Below are positions 15,669 to 23,737 of a stretch of DNA of 25,707 nucleotides, in pieces; position 1 is the first letter of the stretch; each line of letters begins with the position of its first letter. The position numbers and the translations under genes were made by a program. Under the pieces are notes generated by a model, which worked only from the letters and a program-made list of their open reading frames with translations, did no database searches and had not been told where the DNA came from. This stretch comes from Collinsella sp. (GTDB taxonomy: Bacteria > Actinomycetota > Coriobacteriia > Coriobacteriales > Coriobacteriaceae): contig DXMG01000031.1 in NCBI GenBank assembly GCA_019414325.1, positions 1-25,707 on the forward strand, read 5' to 3'.

Positions 15669-16757
15669 ATGCGCACGATTGGAATGAGTGATTATACCGT
15701 TGGCGAGGATTGCTTTACCGAGCTGCCCGCCGCACTGGCCGAGTACGGAGCGACCAAGGTCGCCATCATTGGCGGCAAGCGAGCCCTGGCTGCGGCGCTG
15801 CCGGGAATCGAGGCGGCACTTGAAGATACCGATGTCGAGGTCCTGGAGACGCGCGTCTACGGTACCAACAGTACGCGTGCCAATATCGCCAAGGTCGTAA
15901 ACTCCCCCGCCTGCCAGGAAGCCGACGTGCTCATTGCTTGCGGCGGCGGCAAGGCGCTCGATACCGTCAAGACGGCGGCCATCGAGCTCAAGAAGATCGT
16001 CTTTACCGTGCCGACGATCTGCTCCAACTGCTCCGCCGCGACCGCCATTGCCGTTGTCTACAACGACGACGGCTCGCTCGAGGGCTATTCGTACCCCAAC
16101 CGCCCCGCGCACATCTTCATCAACCCCAAGATCATCGCCGAGGCGCCAGCAGAGTACTTCTGGGCCGGTGTAGGCGATGCCCTGTCCAAGCAGCCCGAGG
16201 TCGAGTACGCCACGAGCGCCGGTAATTTGGAGCACACCGCCGGTCTTGGCCTGGCACTCGCCCACACCTGCTCCGAGCCGCTGTTTACCTATGGTGTGCA
16301 GGGTCTTGAGGATGTGCGCCAGAATCTGTCGAGCGAGGCCGTCAAGCAGATCGCGCTCGACATCGTTGTCAACACGGGCTATGTCTCGAACCTGACCAAC
16401 CAGAACGTTTATTACTACAACTCGAGCGTGGCGCACGCGTTCTACAATGCGACGTGCAGCATTCCTCGCGAGGGAACCTATCTGCACGGCGAGGTCGTGA
16501 GCCTGGGCGTGCTCGTGCTGTTTGCCTATACGGGCGATACCGAGAACCTTGAGCGCTACGCCGCCTTTAACAAGCAGATGGGCCTGCCCGTGACGCTTGA
16601 GCAGGTCGGGCTTTCCGAGGCCGATATCCCTGCCCTGTGCGAATACGCGCACGCCACCAACGAGTGGAAGCAGGGAAACCCCGAGCCCTTCACCGACGAA
16701 AAGTTCGCCGCCGCCATCAAGGCCGCCAACGCCTACGGCCACTCTCTCCTGGCCTAA
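15669..16757 (+). CDS. Glycerol dehydrogenase-like iron-containing alcohol dehydrogenase
   Basis: This is an NAD(P)-dependent polyol dehydrogenase of the GldA branch of group III metal-dependent alcohol dehydrogenases. It has 362 residues, the usual length. The N-terminal dinucleotide-binding half contains GGGKALDTVK (92-101). The metal-binding residues seen in GldA are present at equivalent spacing: D170 (GVGDALSKQPE), H256 (SVAHAFYNA) and H273 (YLHGEVVSLG). The ATG is preceded by AGAAGG 5 bases upstream. It is divergent from the ileS leader and ends at its own terminator, so it is a single-gene transcription unit; I could not find a convincing promoter in 15541-15668. The substrate is uncertain: the call fits glycerol or a related diol or hydroxyketone. 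Confidence 0.85.
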   Translation: MRTIGMSDYTVGEDCFTELPAALAEYGATKVAIIGGKRALAAALPGIEAALEDTDVEVLETRVYGTNSTRANIAKVVNSPACQEADVLIACGGGKALDTVKTAAIELKKIVFTVPTICSNCSAATAIAVVYNDDGSLEGYSYPNRPAHIFINPKIIAEAPAEYFWAGVGDALSKQPEVEYATSAGNLEHTAGLGLALAHTCSEPLFTYGVQGLEDVRQNLSSEAVKQIALDIVVNTGYVSNLTNQNVYYYNSSVAHAFYNATCSIPREGTYLHGEVVSLGVLVLFAYTGDTENLERYAAFNKQMGLPVTLEQVGLSEADIPALCEYAHATNEWKQGNPEPFTDEKFAAAIKAANAYGHSLLA

Positions 16758-16762
16758 CCGAC

Positions 16763-16805
16763 CAAAACCGCCACAAAGGGGACAGGCACCTTTGTGGCGG
16801 TTTTT
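16763..16805. terminator. Bidirectional terminator, copy B of the repeated 43-base element
   Basis: A perfect 16-bp stem (AAAACCGCCACAAAGG at 16764-16779 with CCTTTGTGGCGGTTTT at 16789-16804), 9-base loop, A run before and T run after. It ends the dehydrogenase gene on the plus strand, and its right edge touches the stop codon of the convergent DUF523 gene. Confidence 0.93.
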
Positions 16806-17259
16806 ATTGCCGTAACATGCTCGAGTCGAATTCGCTTGCCGGGATCACACGGTAGCCGTGGCGCAGGAGCAGGTCAACGAAGACACCGTTACCCGTTGTG
16901 AGCGTGCCGCTGAAGGATCCGTCGTAGATATGGCCCACACCACACGACGGACTGCGATCCTGCAAAATGCACGCGGCAATCTCGGACGGACCACCTGCCT
17001 GCTCACACATATCGAGCGCACGTTGAGCGCCCAGGCGAAACTCGCGATCGACCGAGACGCCCTCGCAGGTACGGACCTCGCCGTCCACAATCTCGGACGG
17101 TTTACGCGGCGTGGGCAGGCCGCCAAAGACCTCAGGACACACGAGGAGGACCTCGGTCCCCGTGCGCTCGCAAGCCTCGACCAACGCGCGGTGGTAGTTG
17201 TCGAGCCCGTTATACTTGCAGCTCTCGCCCATCAAGCAGGCACTCACCACGATCTTCAT
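16804..17259 (-). CDS. DUF523 family protein
   Basis: This is a conserved cytoplasmic protein of the DUF523 (PF04463, YbbK-like) family, 151 residues; the function is not established. The family-typical cysteines are visible: C8 and C14 in VSACLMGESCKYNG, C41 in CPEVFGGLPTPR, and C106 in LQDRSPSCG. This pattern suggests metal or Fe-S binding, which is inference. The start at 17259 is preferred over the longer frame (to 17301) because GGAGG lies 8 bases upstream and the product then begins at the conserved MKIVVSACL. The longer version would also run into the ftsH terminator. The gene is convergent with the dehydrogenase gene and stops inside the shared terminator. Confidence 0.9.
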   Translation of the reverse strand: MKIVVSACLMGESCKYNGLDNYHRALVEACERTGTEVLLVCPEVFGGLPTPRKPSEIVDGEVRTCEGVSVDREFRLGAQRALDMCEQAGGPSEIAACILQDRSPSCGVGHIYDGSFSGTLTTGNGVFVDLLLRHGYRVIPASEFDSSMLRQ

Positions 17260-17277
17260 ACATATCCCTCCCACGCA

Positions 17278-17316
17278 AATCGCCCCATTTGAGATAGACA
17301 CTCAAATGGGGCGATT
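17278..17316 (-). terminator. Terminator hairpin after ftsH
   Basis: A perfect 16-bp stem (AATCGCCCCATTTGAG and CTCAAATGGGGCGATT) with a 7-base loop, 19 bases past the ftsH stop, is followed by only a short U stretch (ATTTGCG) on the minus strand. It also forms the upstream boundary of the DUF523 gene. Confidence 0.75.
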
Positions 17317-17334
17317 GACACTACGCAACGAGCC

Positions 17335-19227
17335 TTACTGCTGCTTAGGCATCAGCGGATTCTCGCGCGTGAGGAGGTTCATGAACTCCTCGCCCGTGAT
17401 GGTCTCCTTCTTGTACAGATAACGAGCCAGCTCATGGAGCTTGAACTTGTTCTCCTTGAGGATCTGCAGGGCGCGATCGTGCGCGTCCTCGATCAGCTTG
17501 GCGACAATCGCGTCCACGCGTTCGGCCGTACCGGGGGCGCAGGTGAGCGACGTGTCCTGATTGAGATACGCGTTCTGCACGGTACCGAGCGCCATCATGC
17601 CAAACTCGTCGGACATACCAAAGCGCGTCACCATATTACGGGCGAGCTTGGTGGCCTGCTCGATATCGTTGGCGGCGCCGGTCGTCATCTCTCCAAAGAT
17701 GAGCTCCTCGGCTGCGCGGCCACCGCAATAGACAGCGAGCTTGTCCAAGACCTCCTGGCGCGTCGTCAGGAAGCGCTCGTCCTCCTCGACCTGCATGGTA
17801 TAACCAAGAGCACCGCTCGTGCGCGGCACGATGGTGATCTTCGTGACCGGCGCAGAGCCCTTCTGGCGAGCGGCAACGATGGCATGGCCGATCTCGTGAT
17901 AAGAAACAACCTGCTTCTCGTGGTCGGACAGCACCGTGGACTTACGCTGTTGGCCGGCAATGACGACCTCCACCGACTCCTCGAAGTCGTCCTGGGTTGC
18001 ACGCTTGCGACCCTCACGAACGGCGCGCAGGGCGCCCTCGTTGATGATATTGGCCAGGTCGGCGCCCGAGGCACCGGGCGTGGCGCGGGCAATCGCGGTC
18101 AGATCGATCGGCGGCTCGGTCTTCACACTCTTGGCGTGGAGCTCGAGGATGTTCTTACGGCCGGTCAGATCGGGCAACTCGACGGGGATGCGGCGGTCAA
18201 AACGACCGGGGCGCAGTAGAGCGGGATCGAGACTGTCGGGGCGGTTGGTTGCGGCAAGGACAACGATACCCTTGTGGTTATCGAAGCCATCCATCTCGGT
18301 CAGCAACTGATTGAGCGTCTGCTCGCGCTCGTCGTTGCCGCTAAAGCCGCCGCCATCGCGCTTCTTACCGATGGTATCGATCTCATCGATAAAGACGATA
18401 CACGGGGCCTTTTCCTTGGCCTGCTTAAACAGGTCACGCACCTTAGCAGCACCGCGGCCAACAAACATCTCGACGAACTCAGAACCCGAAATGCTAAAGA
18501 ACGGCACACCCGCCTCGCCGGCAACAGCCTTGGCAAGCAGGGTCTTACCGGTACCCGGAGGGCCCACAAGAAGAGCACCGCGCGGCAGCTTGGCGCCAAT
18601 TTCCTCGTAGCGCTGCGGCTTCTCCAGAAAATCGACGACCTCCTTGAGGGATTCCTTGGCCTCTTCCTGGCCAGCAACATCCTTAAAGGTCACGCCCACA
18701 TCCTTAGAGGCGATAACGCGCGCGCCGGACTTGCCCAGTCCGCCGCCGCCAAAGCCACCGCCGCCAAAGTTCATCGACGGACCGTCATCACCCATGGCCT
18801 TCTTCATGCGACGGTTGAGCCACCAACCGATCAGGAAGAAAATCGCCATGGGAAGGATGAGCGTAAGCAGGTAGTAGGTCATCAAACCCGAGTTTTTATC
18901 GGGAACGACCGACTCCAGCGAAGCGCCAGACTCAAGCACGCGATCGGTAAAGCCTGCATCGTTCGGCACACCGGTCGTCTTATAGGCGATGTTCTCGTCC
19001 TCACCCTTCTTGGTGTAATAAATCGTGTAATCGTCCGTGTTGTACTCGACCTTGTCGACGCTCTTCTTATCGAGCGCTTTGACAAACGTCGAATAATCGG
19101 TCTTCGTAATCTGCTGCGTGTGACCGATGTTGGGGAACAGAACGGTCGAGAGCACGAGGTAGACGACGAAGGCGATGAGCACGTAGAGGATCATATTCCG
19201 TCTACGTTTGTTGTCATCCATCTCCAT
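17335..19227 (-). CDS. ftsH: ATP-dependent zinc metalloprotease FtsH
   Basis: This membrane-anchored AAA+ protease degrades misassembled membrane proteins and selected regulators. It has 630 residues from the start used. Membrane segments are at about 12-31 and 117-136, with an extracytoplasmic domain between them. A Gly-rich linker follows (GGGGFGGGG, about 155-163). Walker A is GPPGTGKT (222-229), the pore loop is FVG (255-257), and Walker B is IVFIDEID (277-284). The second region of homology contains RPGRFDRR (339-346). The zinc site is HEIGH (444-448), with the third ligand Asp in AANDIEQAT. The ATG at 19227 has GGAG 9 bases upstream; the ATG at 19242 adds five residues without a ribosome site. 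A SigB-type promoter precedes it. It is divergent from the corrinoid adenosyltransferase gene. Confidence 0.97.
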   Translation of the reverse strand: MEMDDNKRRRNMILYVLIAFVVYLVLSTVLFPNIGHTQQITKTDYSTFVKALDKKSVDKVEYNTDDYTIYYTKKGEDENIAYKTTGVPNDAGFTDRVLESGASLESVVPDKNSGLMTYYLLTLILPMAIFFLIGWWLNRRMKKAMGDDGPSMNFGGGGFGGGGLGKSGARVIASKDVGVTFKDVAGQEEAKESLKEVVDFLEKPQRYEEIGAKLPRGALLVGPPGTGKTLLAKAVAGEAGVPFFSISGSEFVEMFVGRGAAKVRDLFKQAKEKAPCIVFIDEIDTIGKKRDGGGFSGNDEREQTLNQLLTEMDGFDNHKGIVVLAATNRPDSLDPALLRPGRFDRRIPVELPDLTGRKNILELHAKSVKTEPPIDLTAIARATPGASGADLANIINEGALRAVREGRKRATQDDFEESVEVVIAGQQRKSTVLSDHEKQVVSYHEIGHAIVAARQKGSAPVTKITIVPRTSGALGYTMQVEEDERFLTTRQEVLDKLAVYCGGRAAEELIFGEMTTGAANDIEQATKLARNMVTRFGMSDEFGMMALGTVQNAYLNQDTSLTCAPGTAERVDAIVAKLIEDAHDRALQILKENKFKLHELARYLYKKETITGEEFMNLLTRENPLMPKQQ

Positions 19228-19269
19228 CTGTTTGAACTCCATCTACTGGGGTTGATAATGCTTTCTAGA

Positions 19270-19295
19270 ATACCCAACCCGAACGGCGATAAACC
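19270..19295 (-). promoter_or_regulatory. SigB/SigF-type promoter upstream of ftsH
   Basis: On the minus strand GGTTTAT (19289-19295) is followed after 13 bases by GGGTAT (19270-19275). The known SigB consensus is GTTTAA, 12-14 bases, GGGTAT, and mycobacterial SigF sites are similar. The match is 11 of 12 positions with correct spacing, and transcription would begin about 20-35 bases before ftsH. No comparable sigma-70 pair is visible in the 77-base divergent gap. Confidence 0.7.
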
Positions 19296-19319
19296 GACGC
19301 TGGGCACGAAAGGACAGAG

Positions 19320-19805
19320 ATGGCATCACTGGAAGTCGGCAAGGTTCAAATCTATACGGGCGACGGCAAGGGCAAGACGACGGCTGCTTTGGGGCTCGCC
19401 TTGCGCGCGACGGGCTACGGACTCGACGTGTTTATGCTGCAGTTTGCCAAGAAACTGCACTGCGCCGAGCATGATGCGGCGCCCCGTTTGGGTCTGCGCA
19501 TCGTACAAGCCGACCGCGACACGCCCGAGGCCTGCGCCGCACAGATTCTGGAGCTCGCACGCGAGCAGATATCACAGGTCGACGTTCTGATTTTGGATGA
19601 ACTCGGAGAAGCCATGCGCCGAGGTTTTGTGACACGCGAGGATATGGAAGCGCTGATCGCGATGAAACCCGACACCACAGAGCTCGTACTGACCGGCCGC
19701 GGGCTGCTGCCGTTGGCCGACCTCGCGGACTTAGTCACCGAAATGCGCCCCGTCAAACACTACTTCGACGAAGGCCTCCTAGCCCGCCAAGGCATCGAAT
19801 ACTAG
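19320..19805 (+). CDS. cobO: Cob(I)yrinic acid a,c-diamide / cob(I)alamin adenosyltransferase (CobO/BtuR type)
   Basis: This enzyme transfers the adenosyl group of ATP to the cobalt of corrinoids, making coenzyme B12 forms. It has 161 residues, slightly shorter than the usual 180-200. The P-loop is GDGKGKTT (14-21), preceded by VQIYT. The middle carries VLILDELGEAM, the family DE motif, and the C-terminus is VKHYFDEGLLARQGIEY, which closely follows the CobO ending. The ATG is preceded by AGGA 6 bases upstream. There are no other cobalamin genes in the window, which suggests a role in salvage or cofactor repair rather than in a local biosynthetic operon. It is divergent from ftsH and convergent with the MATE gene, with both stop codons inside a shared palindrome. 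Confidence 0.88.
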   Translation: MASLEVGKVQIYTGDGKGKTTAALGLALRATGYGLDVFMLQFAKKLHCAEHDAAPRLGLRIVQADRDTPEACAAQILELAREQISQVDVLILDELGEAMRRGFVTREDMEALIAMKPDTTELVLTGRGLLPLADLADLVTEMRPVKHYFDEGLLARQGIEY

Positions 19806-19830
19806 CCATTGGGGACGTCCCGAATGGCTA
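19803..19830. terminator. Palindrome joining two convergent stop codons
   Basis: TAGCCATT, G, GGGACGTCCC, G, AATGGCTA forms a 28-base near-perfect palindrome with a self-complementary centre. The first TAG is the stop of the corrinoid adenosyltransferase gene and the last CTA is the stop of the MATE gene on the other strand. There is no T run, so terminator function is uncertain. Confidence 0.5.
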
Positions 19831-21177
19831 GGCGGTGGCGCGGCCTAGCCAGTTGCCGCTGTGGTGGTAGATGGTGAACATCGTGGCCGTAATGAGCCAG
19901 GTTACGGGGTAGACCAGCAGTAGATGCTCGAGCGACGGATCGAAGGGCATGATCGCAAACACCCAGATCACCCTCAAGACAACGGTGCCAAAGATGGTGA
20001 GCATCATAGGCTGCAGACTCACGCCGGCACCGCGAATGGAGCCCGACGCGTTTTCGATAATCGAGAAGATCGCGTAGAACGGCGCGATGAAATGAAGAAT
20101 CGTCGTGGTATACGCCGAAATCGAAACATCGTCGACAAACAGACGCGACAACGGACCCGAGAACACCAGCAGCACGGCAGACAGTCCACCAATGAGCATA
20201 AACGACAGCACGAGCGACGTATGGTAGCCCTTGCGCATGCGCTCATAGTTGCGCGCGCCAAAGTTCTGTGCCGAGAACGTGGTGATCGACACGCCGAGCG
20301 CCTCGGTAACCATCCAGACAATGCCATCTAAGCGGCCCGAAAGACCCCACGCCGTGGTGACATCGGCACCAAACGAGTTGACCGACACCTGAATCAAAAC
20401 GTTGGAAATCGAATACGCAGCAGACTGAAAGCCAAGCGGCAGACCACACGAGATCATGCTCTTACAAATGCCAGGATCAATGCCGAGTTTGGACAGCGAA
20501 AGCCGCCACGCACCCGGTGCGTGCATCATGCGAATCACGATCATCGTGGCGTTGGAGCAAATGGTCAGCGCCACCGCGATGCCGCAGCCCAGCGCCTCCA
20601 TATGAAGCACGGCAACAAAGATGACATCCAGCACCGCATTAACAAGGCAGCCGGAAGCGATGATCACAGCAGGCCCGCGCGTGTCGCCCACGGCGCGCAG
20701 CAGTGCCGTTCCCATATTGAGCAGCAGCGCCGCAACCATGGCGGCAAAATAGCAACGAGCATAGGCCACGCCCTCGGCCAAAAGTTCATGCGGAGTGTTC
20801 ATAAGTACCAGCATGGGCTCAACGAACACTATGCCAAGAATCGAGAAAACGATACCGCCCACCAGCGCGAGCGTCATGGCCGTATGGACCGAACGGCTCA
20901 GTCGCTCATCATCGTGCTGACCAAAATACTGACCGGTAATGACCGCGCAGCCGGCGCCGACGCCAACGCAAAAGCCAATGCAGAGCTCGGTGAGCACCAT
21001 CGTAGCTTGAATGCCACCTAGCGCGAGCTTGCCGCCAAACTGACCGACGATATAGGTACCGATAAGCGTGTAGGCCTGCTGAAAAAACGAACTAAAAAAG
21101 ATGGGAACGCACAGCGAAAGCAGCTGCTGCCAAATAACACCCTGCGTTACATCGATAGCCGTAGATTTCTTAGCCAC
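19828..21177 (-). CDS. MATE family efflux transporter
   Basis: This is a multidrug and toxic compound extrusion (MATE/NorM-like) membrane exporter, driven by Na+ or H+. It has 449 residues with twelve predicted hydrophobic segments in two repeats of six, which is the family architecture. Typical features are LSLCVPIFFSSFFQQAY near the N-terminus, the first-half stretch LLNMGTALLRAVGDTRGPAV, and the matching second-half GSIRGAGVSLQPM. The start used is GTG at 21177, because GGGGAGGG lies about 5 bases upstream; the ATG at 21210 has no such site. Substrates are not predictable. It is convergent with the corrinoid adenosyltransferase gene and lies downstream of the methyltransferase gene, separated by 125 bases. 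Confidence 0.92.
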   Translation of the reverse strand: MAKKSTAIDVTQGVIWQQLLSLCVPIFFSSFFQQAYTLIGTYIVGQFGGKLALGGIQATMVLTELCIGFCVGVGAGCAVITGQYFGQHDDERLSRSVHTAMTLALVGGIVFSILGIVFVEPMLVLMNTPHELLAEGVAYARCYFAAMVAALLLNMGTALLRAVGDTRGPAVIIASGCLVNAVLDVIFVAVLHMEALGCGIAVALTICSNATMIVIRMMHAPGAWRLSLSKLGIDPGICKSMISCGLPLGFQSAAYSISNVLIQVSVNSFGADVTTAWGLSGRLDGIVWMVTEALGVSITTFSAQNFGARNYERMRKGYHTSLVLSFMLIGGLSAVLLVFSGPLSRLFVDDVSISAYTTTILHFIAPFYAIFSIIENASGSIRGAGVSLQPMMLTIFGTVVLRVIWVFAIMPFDPSLEHLLLVYPVTWLITATMFTIYHHSGNWLGRATA

Positions 21178-21226
21178 ACGCCCTCCCCAAAAGCGTACGT
21201 CAACCGACAAAACAGTAATTAAAGAC

Positions 21227-21246
21227 CTAAGCTAATAGCAGCTTAG
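21227..21246 (-). terminator. Weak hairpin after the RNA methyltransferase gene
   Basis: CTAAGCT and AGCTTAG form a 7-bp stem with a 6-base loop, followed on the minus strand by GGTCTTTAATTA. It lies about 57 bases past the methyltransferase stop and could be a weak terminator between it and the MATE gene. Confidence 0.35.
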
Positions 21247-21302
21247 CACCGACCGACGTCGACCGAAACACCCCGAGTCAGAGCCCGGTGCAAACTATCT
21301 GC

Positions 21303-22217
21303 CTAGTGATACAGCCCCGGCTGGTAGTGATACTCGTTGCTCACGTGCGGGCACAGCTGCCAAAATGCGACGGCACTCGCCGCGGCCACGTTGAGCGAAT
21401 CGACCCCGTGCGCCATCGGAATGCGCACGGCTCGGTCGCAGCCCGCGATAGTCTTGGCGCCCAGGCCGGCACCCTCGGTGCCCATAAAGATCGCCAGGCG
21501 ATCAACCTCCTGCAGCGCAGGATCGTCCAGCGAAACGGAGTCGTCCGTCAGCGCCATCGCAGCGCACGAAAAACCGGCTTCGTGCAGTGCCGCCAGGCCA
21601 TCGTGCGGCCACACACGAGCCTCGCTGCCAATACGCGTCCACGGCACCTGAAACACCGTGCCCATGCTCACGCGGGCCGAGCGACGGTACAGAGGGTCGC
21701 AGCACGTCGGACTGACCAAAATACCGTCGACATTGAGCGCGGCGGCCGAGCGGAAAATCGCACCCACGTTCGTGTGGTCGACAATACCCTCGAGCACGCA
21801 CACGCGCACCGGGCGCTCCCCCGCCGCCTCGACGACGCCACCCAAGAACTCATCAACCGGAATCTGCCGCGGGCGACGAAACGCCGCGAGCGCACCGCGC
21901 GTCACGTTAAAGCCCGTCAGCTGCTCCATGAGTTCCATGGAAGCCACGAACACAGGAACCGGACCTGCGCCCTCGCGCACAACCAGGCGCTCAAACAGCG
22001 GCATCATCTGGTCGAGCCAGCGTTCGCCCAAAAGAAAGCTCACCGGCTCGTATCCGGCACGCACCGCGCGCTCAATAACCTTGGCACTCTCGGCGATAAA
22101 GATGCCCTTCTGCGGCTCCAACACGCAGCGCAGCTCGCGCTCGGTCAGTCGAACATAGGCATCAAGCCGCTCGTCCTCGAGCGAATCAATTCGCAGAACC
22201 TCAACGGCATCAGTCAT
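21303..22217 (-). CDS. SpoU/TrmH-family RNA 2'-O-methyltransferase
   Basis: This SAM-dependent SPOUT methyltransferase probably acts on rRNA or tRNA ribose. It has 304 residues: an N-terminal substrate-binding part (about 1-125, containing GIFIAESAKVIERAV) and a C-terminal SPOUT domain. The three SpoU motifs are present: NVGAIFRSAAAL (150-161), MGTEGAGL (245-252) and IPMAHGVDSLNVAAASA (267-283). These contain the catalytic-loop Arg156 and the knot residues. The start at 22217 is chosen by family length. The frame remains open to 22289, but the extension covers a hairpin and has no ribosome site; no strong Shine-Dalgarno is seen at 22217 either. The RNA target is not predictable from sequence. 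Confidence 0.88.
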   Translation of the reverse strand: MTDAVEVLRIDSLEDERLDAYVRLTERELRCVLEPQKGIFIAESAKVIERAVRAGYEPVSFLLGERWLDQMMPLFERLVVREGAGPVPVFVASMELMEQLTGFNVTRGALAAFRRPRQIPVDEFLGGVVEAAGERPVRVCVLEGIVDHTNVGAIFRSAAALNVDGILVSPTCCDPLYRRSARVSMGTVFQVPWTRIGSEARVWPHDGLAALHEAGFSCAAMALTDDSVSLDDPALQEVDRLAIFMGTEGAGLGAKTIAGCDRAVRIPMAHGVDSLNVAAASAVAFWQLCPHVSNEYHYQPGLYH

Positions 22218-22260
22218 AGCAGCCAGCCCGCACCTTTCTTTACAGCACCTATACAAATAT

Positions 22261-22285
22261 CGGGGCAACGCCATGCGCCGCCCCG
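22261..22285 (-). terminator. Hairpin downstream of folA
   Basis: CGGGGC and GCCCCG enclose an inner CGC-CAT-GCG stem, and on the minus strand ATATTTG follows. It lies between the folA stop and the methyltransferase start and may end the thyA-folA message, though the U run is short. Confidence 0.4.
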
Positions 22286-22326
22286 TCATTCATTTCATCC
22301 CGATAATACCGAAGGGATAATCGGTT

Positions 22327-22845
22327 TTACGCCTCGATGCGACGATACGTCACGAACTCATAATCAACGCCCTCGTCACCCTCACCGGCGGCAATCGTCG
22401 CGACCCCGCTACGCCGCGCAATCTCCCACGCAGGATCGGCTTCCAAATCGGGAAAGTACGTATCCACGATATGGACGCAGTGGTTATGCGTGACCTCGGC
22501 CTCGACGCAATACGGCAAAAACTGCCGATAGACATCGCCGCCACCAATCACCCAGGCAACGGGCTCATCGGCAACCGCGGCGAGCGCCTCGTCGATGCTA
22601 TGGACCACGTCGACGCCCTGGGGCGCAAAATCCTCGTCGCGCGTGAGCACGATATTGCGACGATTCTTGAGCGGACGCCCACCGGGAAAACTCAACAGGG
22701 TCTTGCGCCCCATAATAACCGGGCACCCCTTGGTACACGCCACAAAATGGCGCATATCGGCGCGATTGAAGACAACCATGTCGCCCTCGCAACCAATGCC
22801 CCAGTCATCGCACACGGCGACAATGGCAGAAAGCTTACACGTCAT
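22327..22845 (-). CDS. folA: Dihydrofolate reductase, unusual Met20-loop sequence
   Basis: This NADPH-dependent enzyme reduces dihydrofolate to tetrahydrofolate, regenerating the cofactor used up by thymidylate synthase. It has 172 residues. It begins LSAIVAVCDDWGIG; the active-site acid is D30 (NRADMRHF). NADPH-site motifs are VIMGRKT (43-49), RRNIVLTR (62-69) and VIGGGDVYRQF (99-109). The loop that is normally LPW in family members reads MVV here (23-25), so the usual Pro and Trp are both missing. The ATG at 22845 is chosen because AGGTG lies 7 bases upstream; a GTG at 22854 directly abutting the thyA stop is the alternative. It follows thyA by 9 bases or fewer, so the two form an operon. 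Confidence 0.93.
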   Translation of the reverse strand: MTCKLSAIVAVCDDWGIGCEGDMVVFNRADMRHFVACTKGCPVIMGRKTLLSFPGGRPLKNRRNIVLTRDEDFAPQGVDVVHSIDEALAAVADEPVAWVIGGGDVYRQFLPYCVEAEVTHNHCVHIVDTYFPDLEADPAWEIARRSGVATIAAGEGDEGVDYEFVTYRRIEA

Positions 22846-22854
22846 GCGCGTCAC

Positions 22855-23703
22855 CTACACCGCAATGGGAATGTTCTTAACCTGCGGACCGTGCTCGTAG
22901 CCCTCCACGATCAGGTCGTCGGTCGTAAACGCGTAGAAATCATGCACATCGGGGTTAAGCGTTACCTTGGGAGCCGCAAACTGCGGACGCTCGATAAGCT
23001 CACGGACGATATCGACATGACGGTCGTAGATATGGGCGTCGGCGATCACATGCAGCAGCTCGCCGGGAATCATATCGACCGACTGCGCAACCATCATGAG
23101 CAGAATGGCGTACTGGCACACGTTCCAGTTGTTCGCGGCCAAAATATCCTGGCTGCGCTGGTTGAGAATCATGTTGAGCGTGGGCTTATCGTCCTGCGGG
23201 CGCTGCGTGACGTTATACGTCACGCTGTACGCGCACGGATACAGGTGCATCTCGGACAGGTCACTAAACACATACGTGTTGGTCATGATGCGGCGGCTGT
23301 ACGGCGTATGCTTAAGGTCGTACAGCACGCGGTCCATCTGGTCGAAATCGCCCTCGGCATAATGGCTTTTCTGGCCAATTTGGTACCCGTAGGCCTTGCC
23401 GATAGAGCCGGTCTCGTCGGCCCACTCGTCCCAAATATGGCTGTTGAGGTCATGTACGTTATTAGACTTCTTTTGATAGATCCACAGGATCTCGTCCATG
23501 GCAGACTTGAGCGCCGTACGACGCAGCGTAAGCGCGGGGAACTCCTCGCGCAGGTCGTAGCGCGCCGTGACGCCAAAGTTTTTAATGGTATAGGCAGGGG
23601 TGCCATCCTCCCACACCGGGCGGACCTTTTGGCCCTCAGTGGTGGTGCCATGGTCCAAGATATCGCGGCACATGGTTACAAACTGTTGATCAGCCTTGCT
23701 CAT
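22855..23703 (-). CDS. thyA: Thymidylate synthase
   Basis: This enzyme methylates dUMP to dTMP using methylene-tetrahydrofolate and produces dihydrofolate, which FolA recycles. It has 282 residues. The nucleophile is C157 in LYPCAYSVTYNV. The phosphate and dUMP site is QRSQD (182-186), followed by N194, and HIY (224-226) holds the ribose. The sequence around the nucleophile, PCAY in place of the common PCH, and the YDRH segment resemble the Bacillus ThyA (phage phi3T-like) branch rather than the E. coli branch, as far as I can judge from memory. The start at 23703 has AGGAGG 5 bases upstream, and a -10 box TACAAT lies 35 bases further up. The frame stays open far upstream to 24240, but that part is antisense to the DUF134 gene. 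Confidence 0.95.
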   Translation of the reverse strand: MSKADQQFVTMCRDILDHGTTTEGQKVRPVWEDGTPAYTIKNFGVTARYDLREEFPALTLRRTALKSAMDEILWIYQKKSNNVHDLNSHIWDEWADETGSIGKAYGYQIGQKSHYAEGDFDQMDRVLYDLKHTPYSRRIMTNTYVFSDLSEMHLYPCAYSVTYNVTQRPQDDKPTLNMILNQRSQDILAANNWNVCQYAILLMMVAQSVDMIPGELLHVIADAHIYDRHVDIVRELIERPQFAAPKVTLNPDVHDFYAFTTDDLIVEGYEHGPQVKNIPIAV

Positions 23704-23737
23704 TGACCCTCCTGTCAGTCGCCTACAAGCGAGATTC

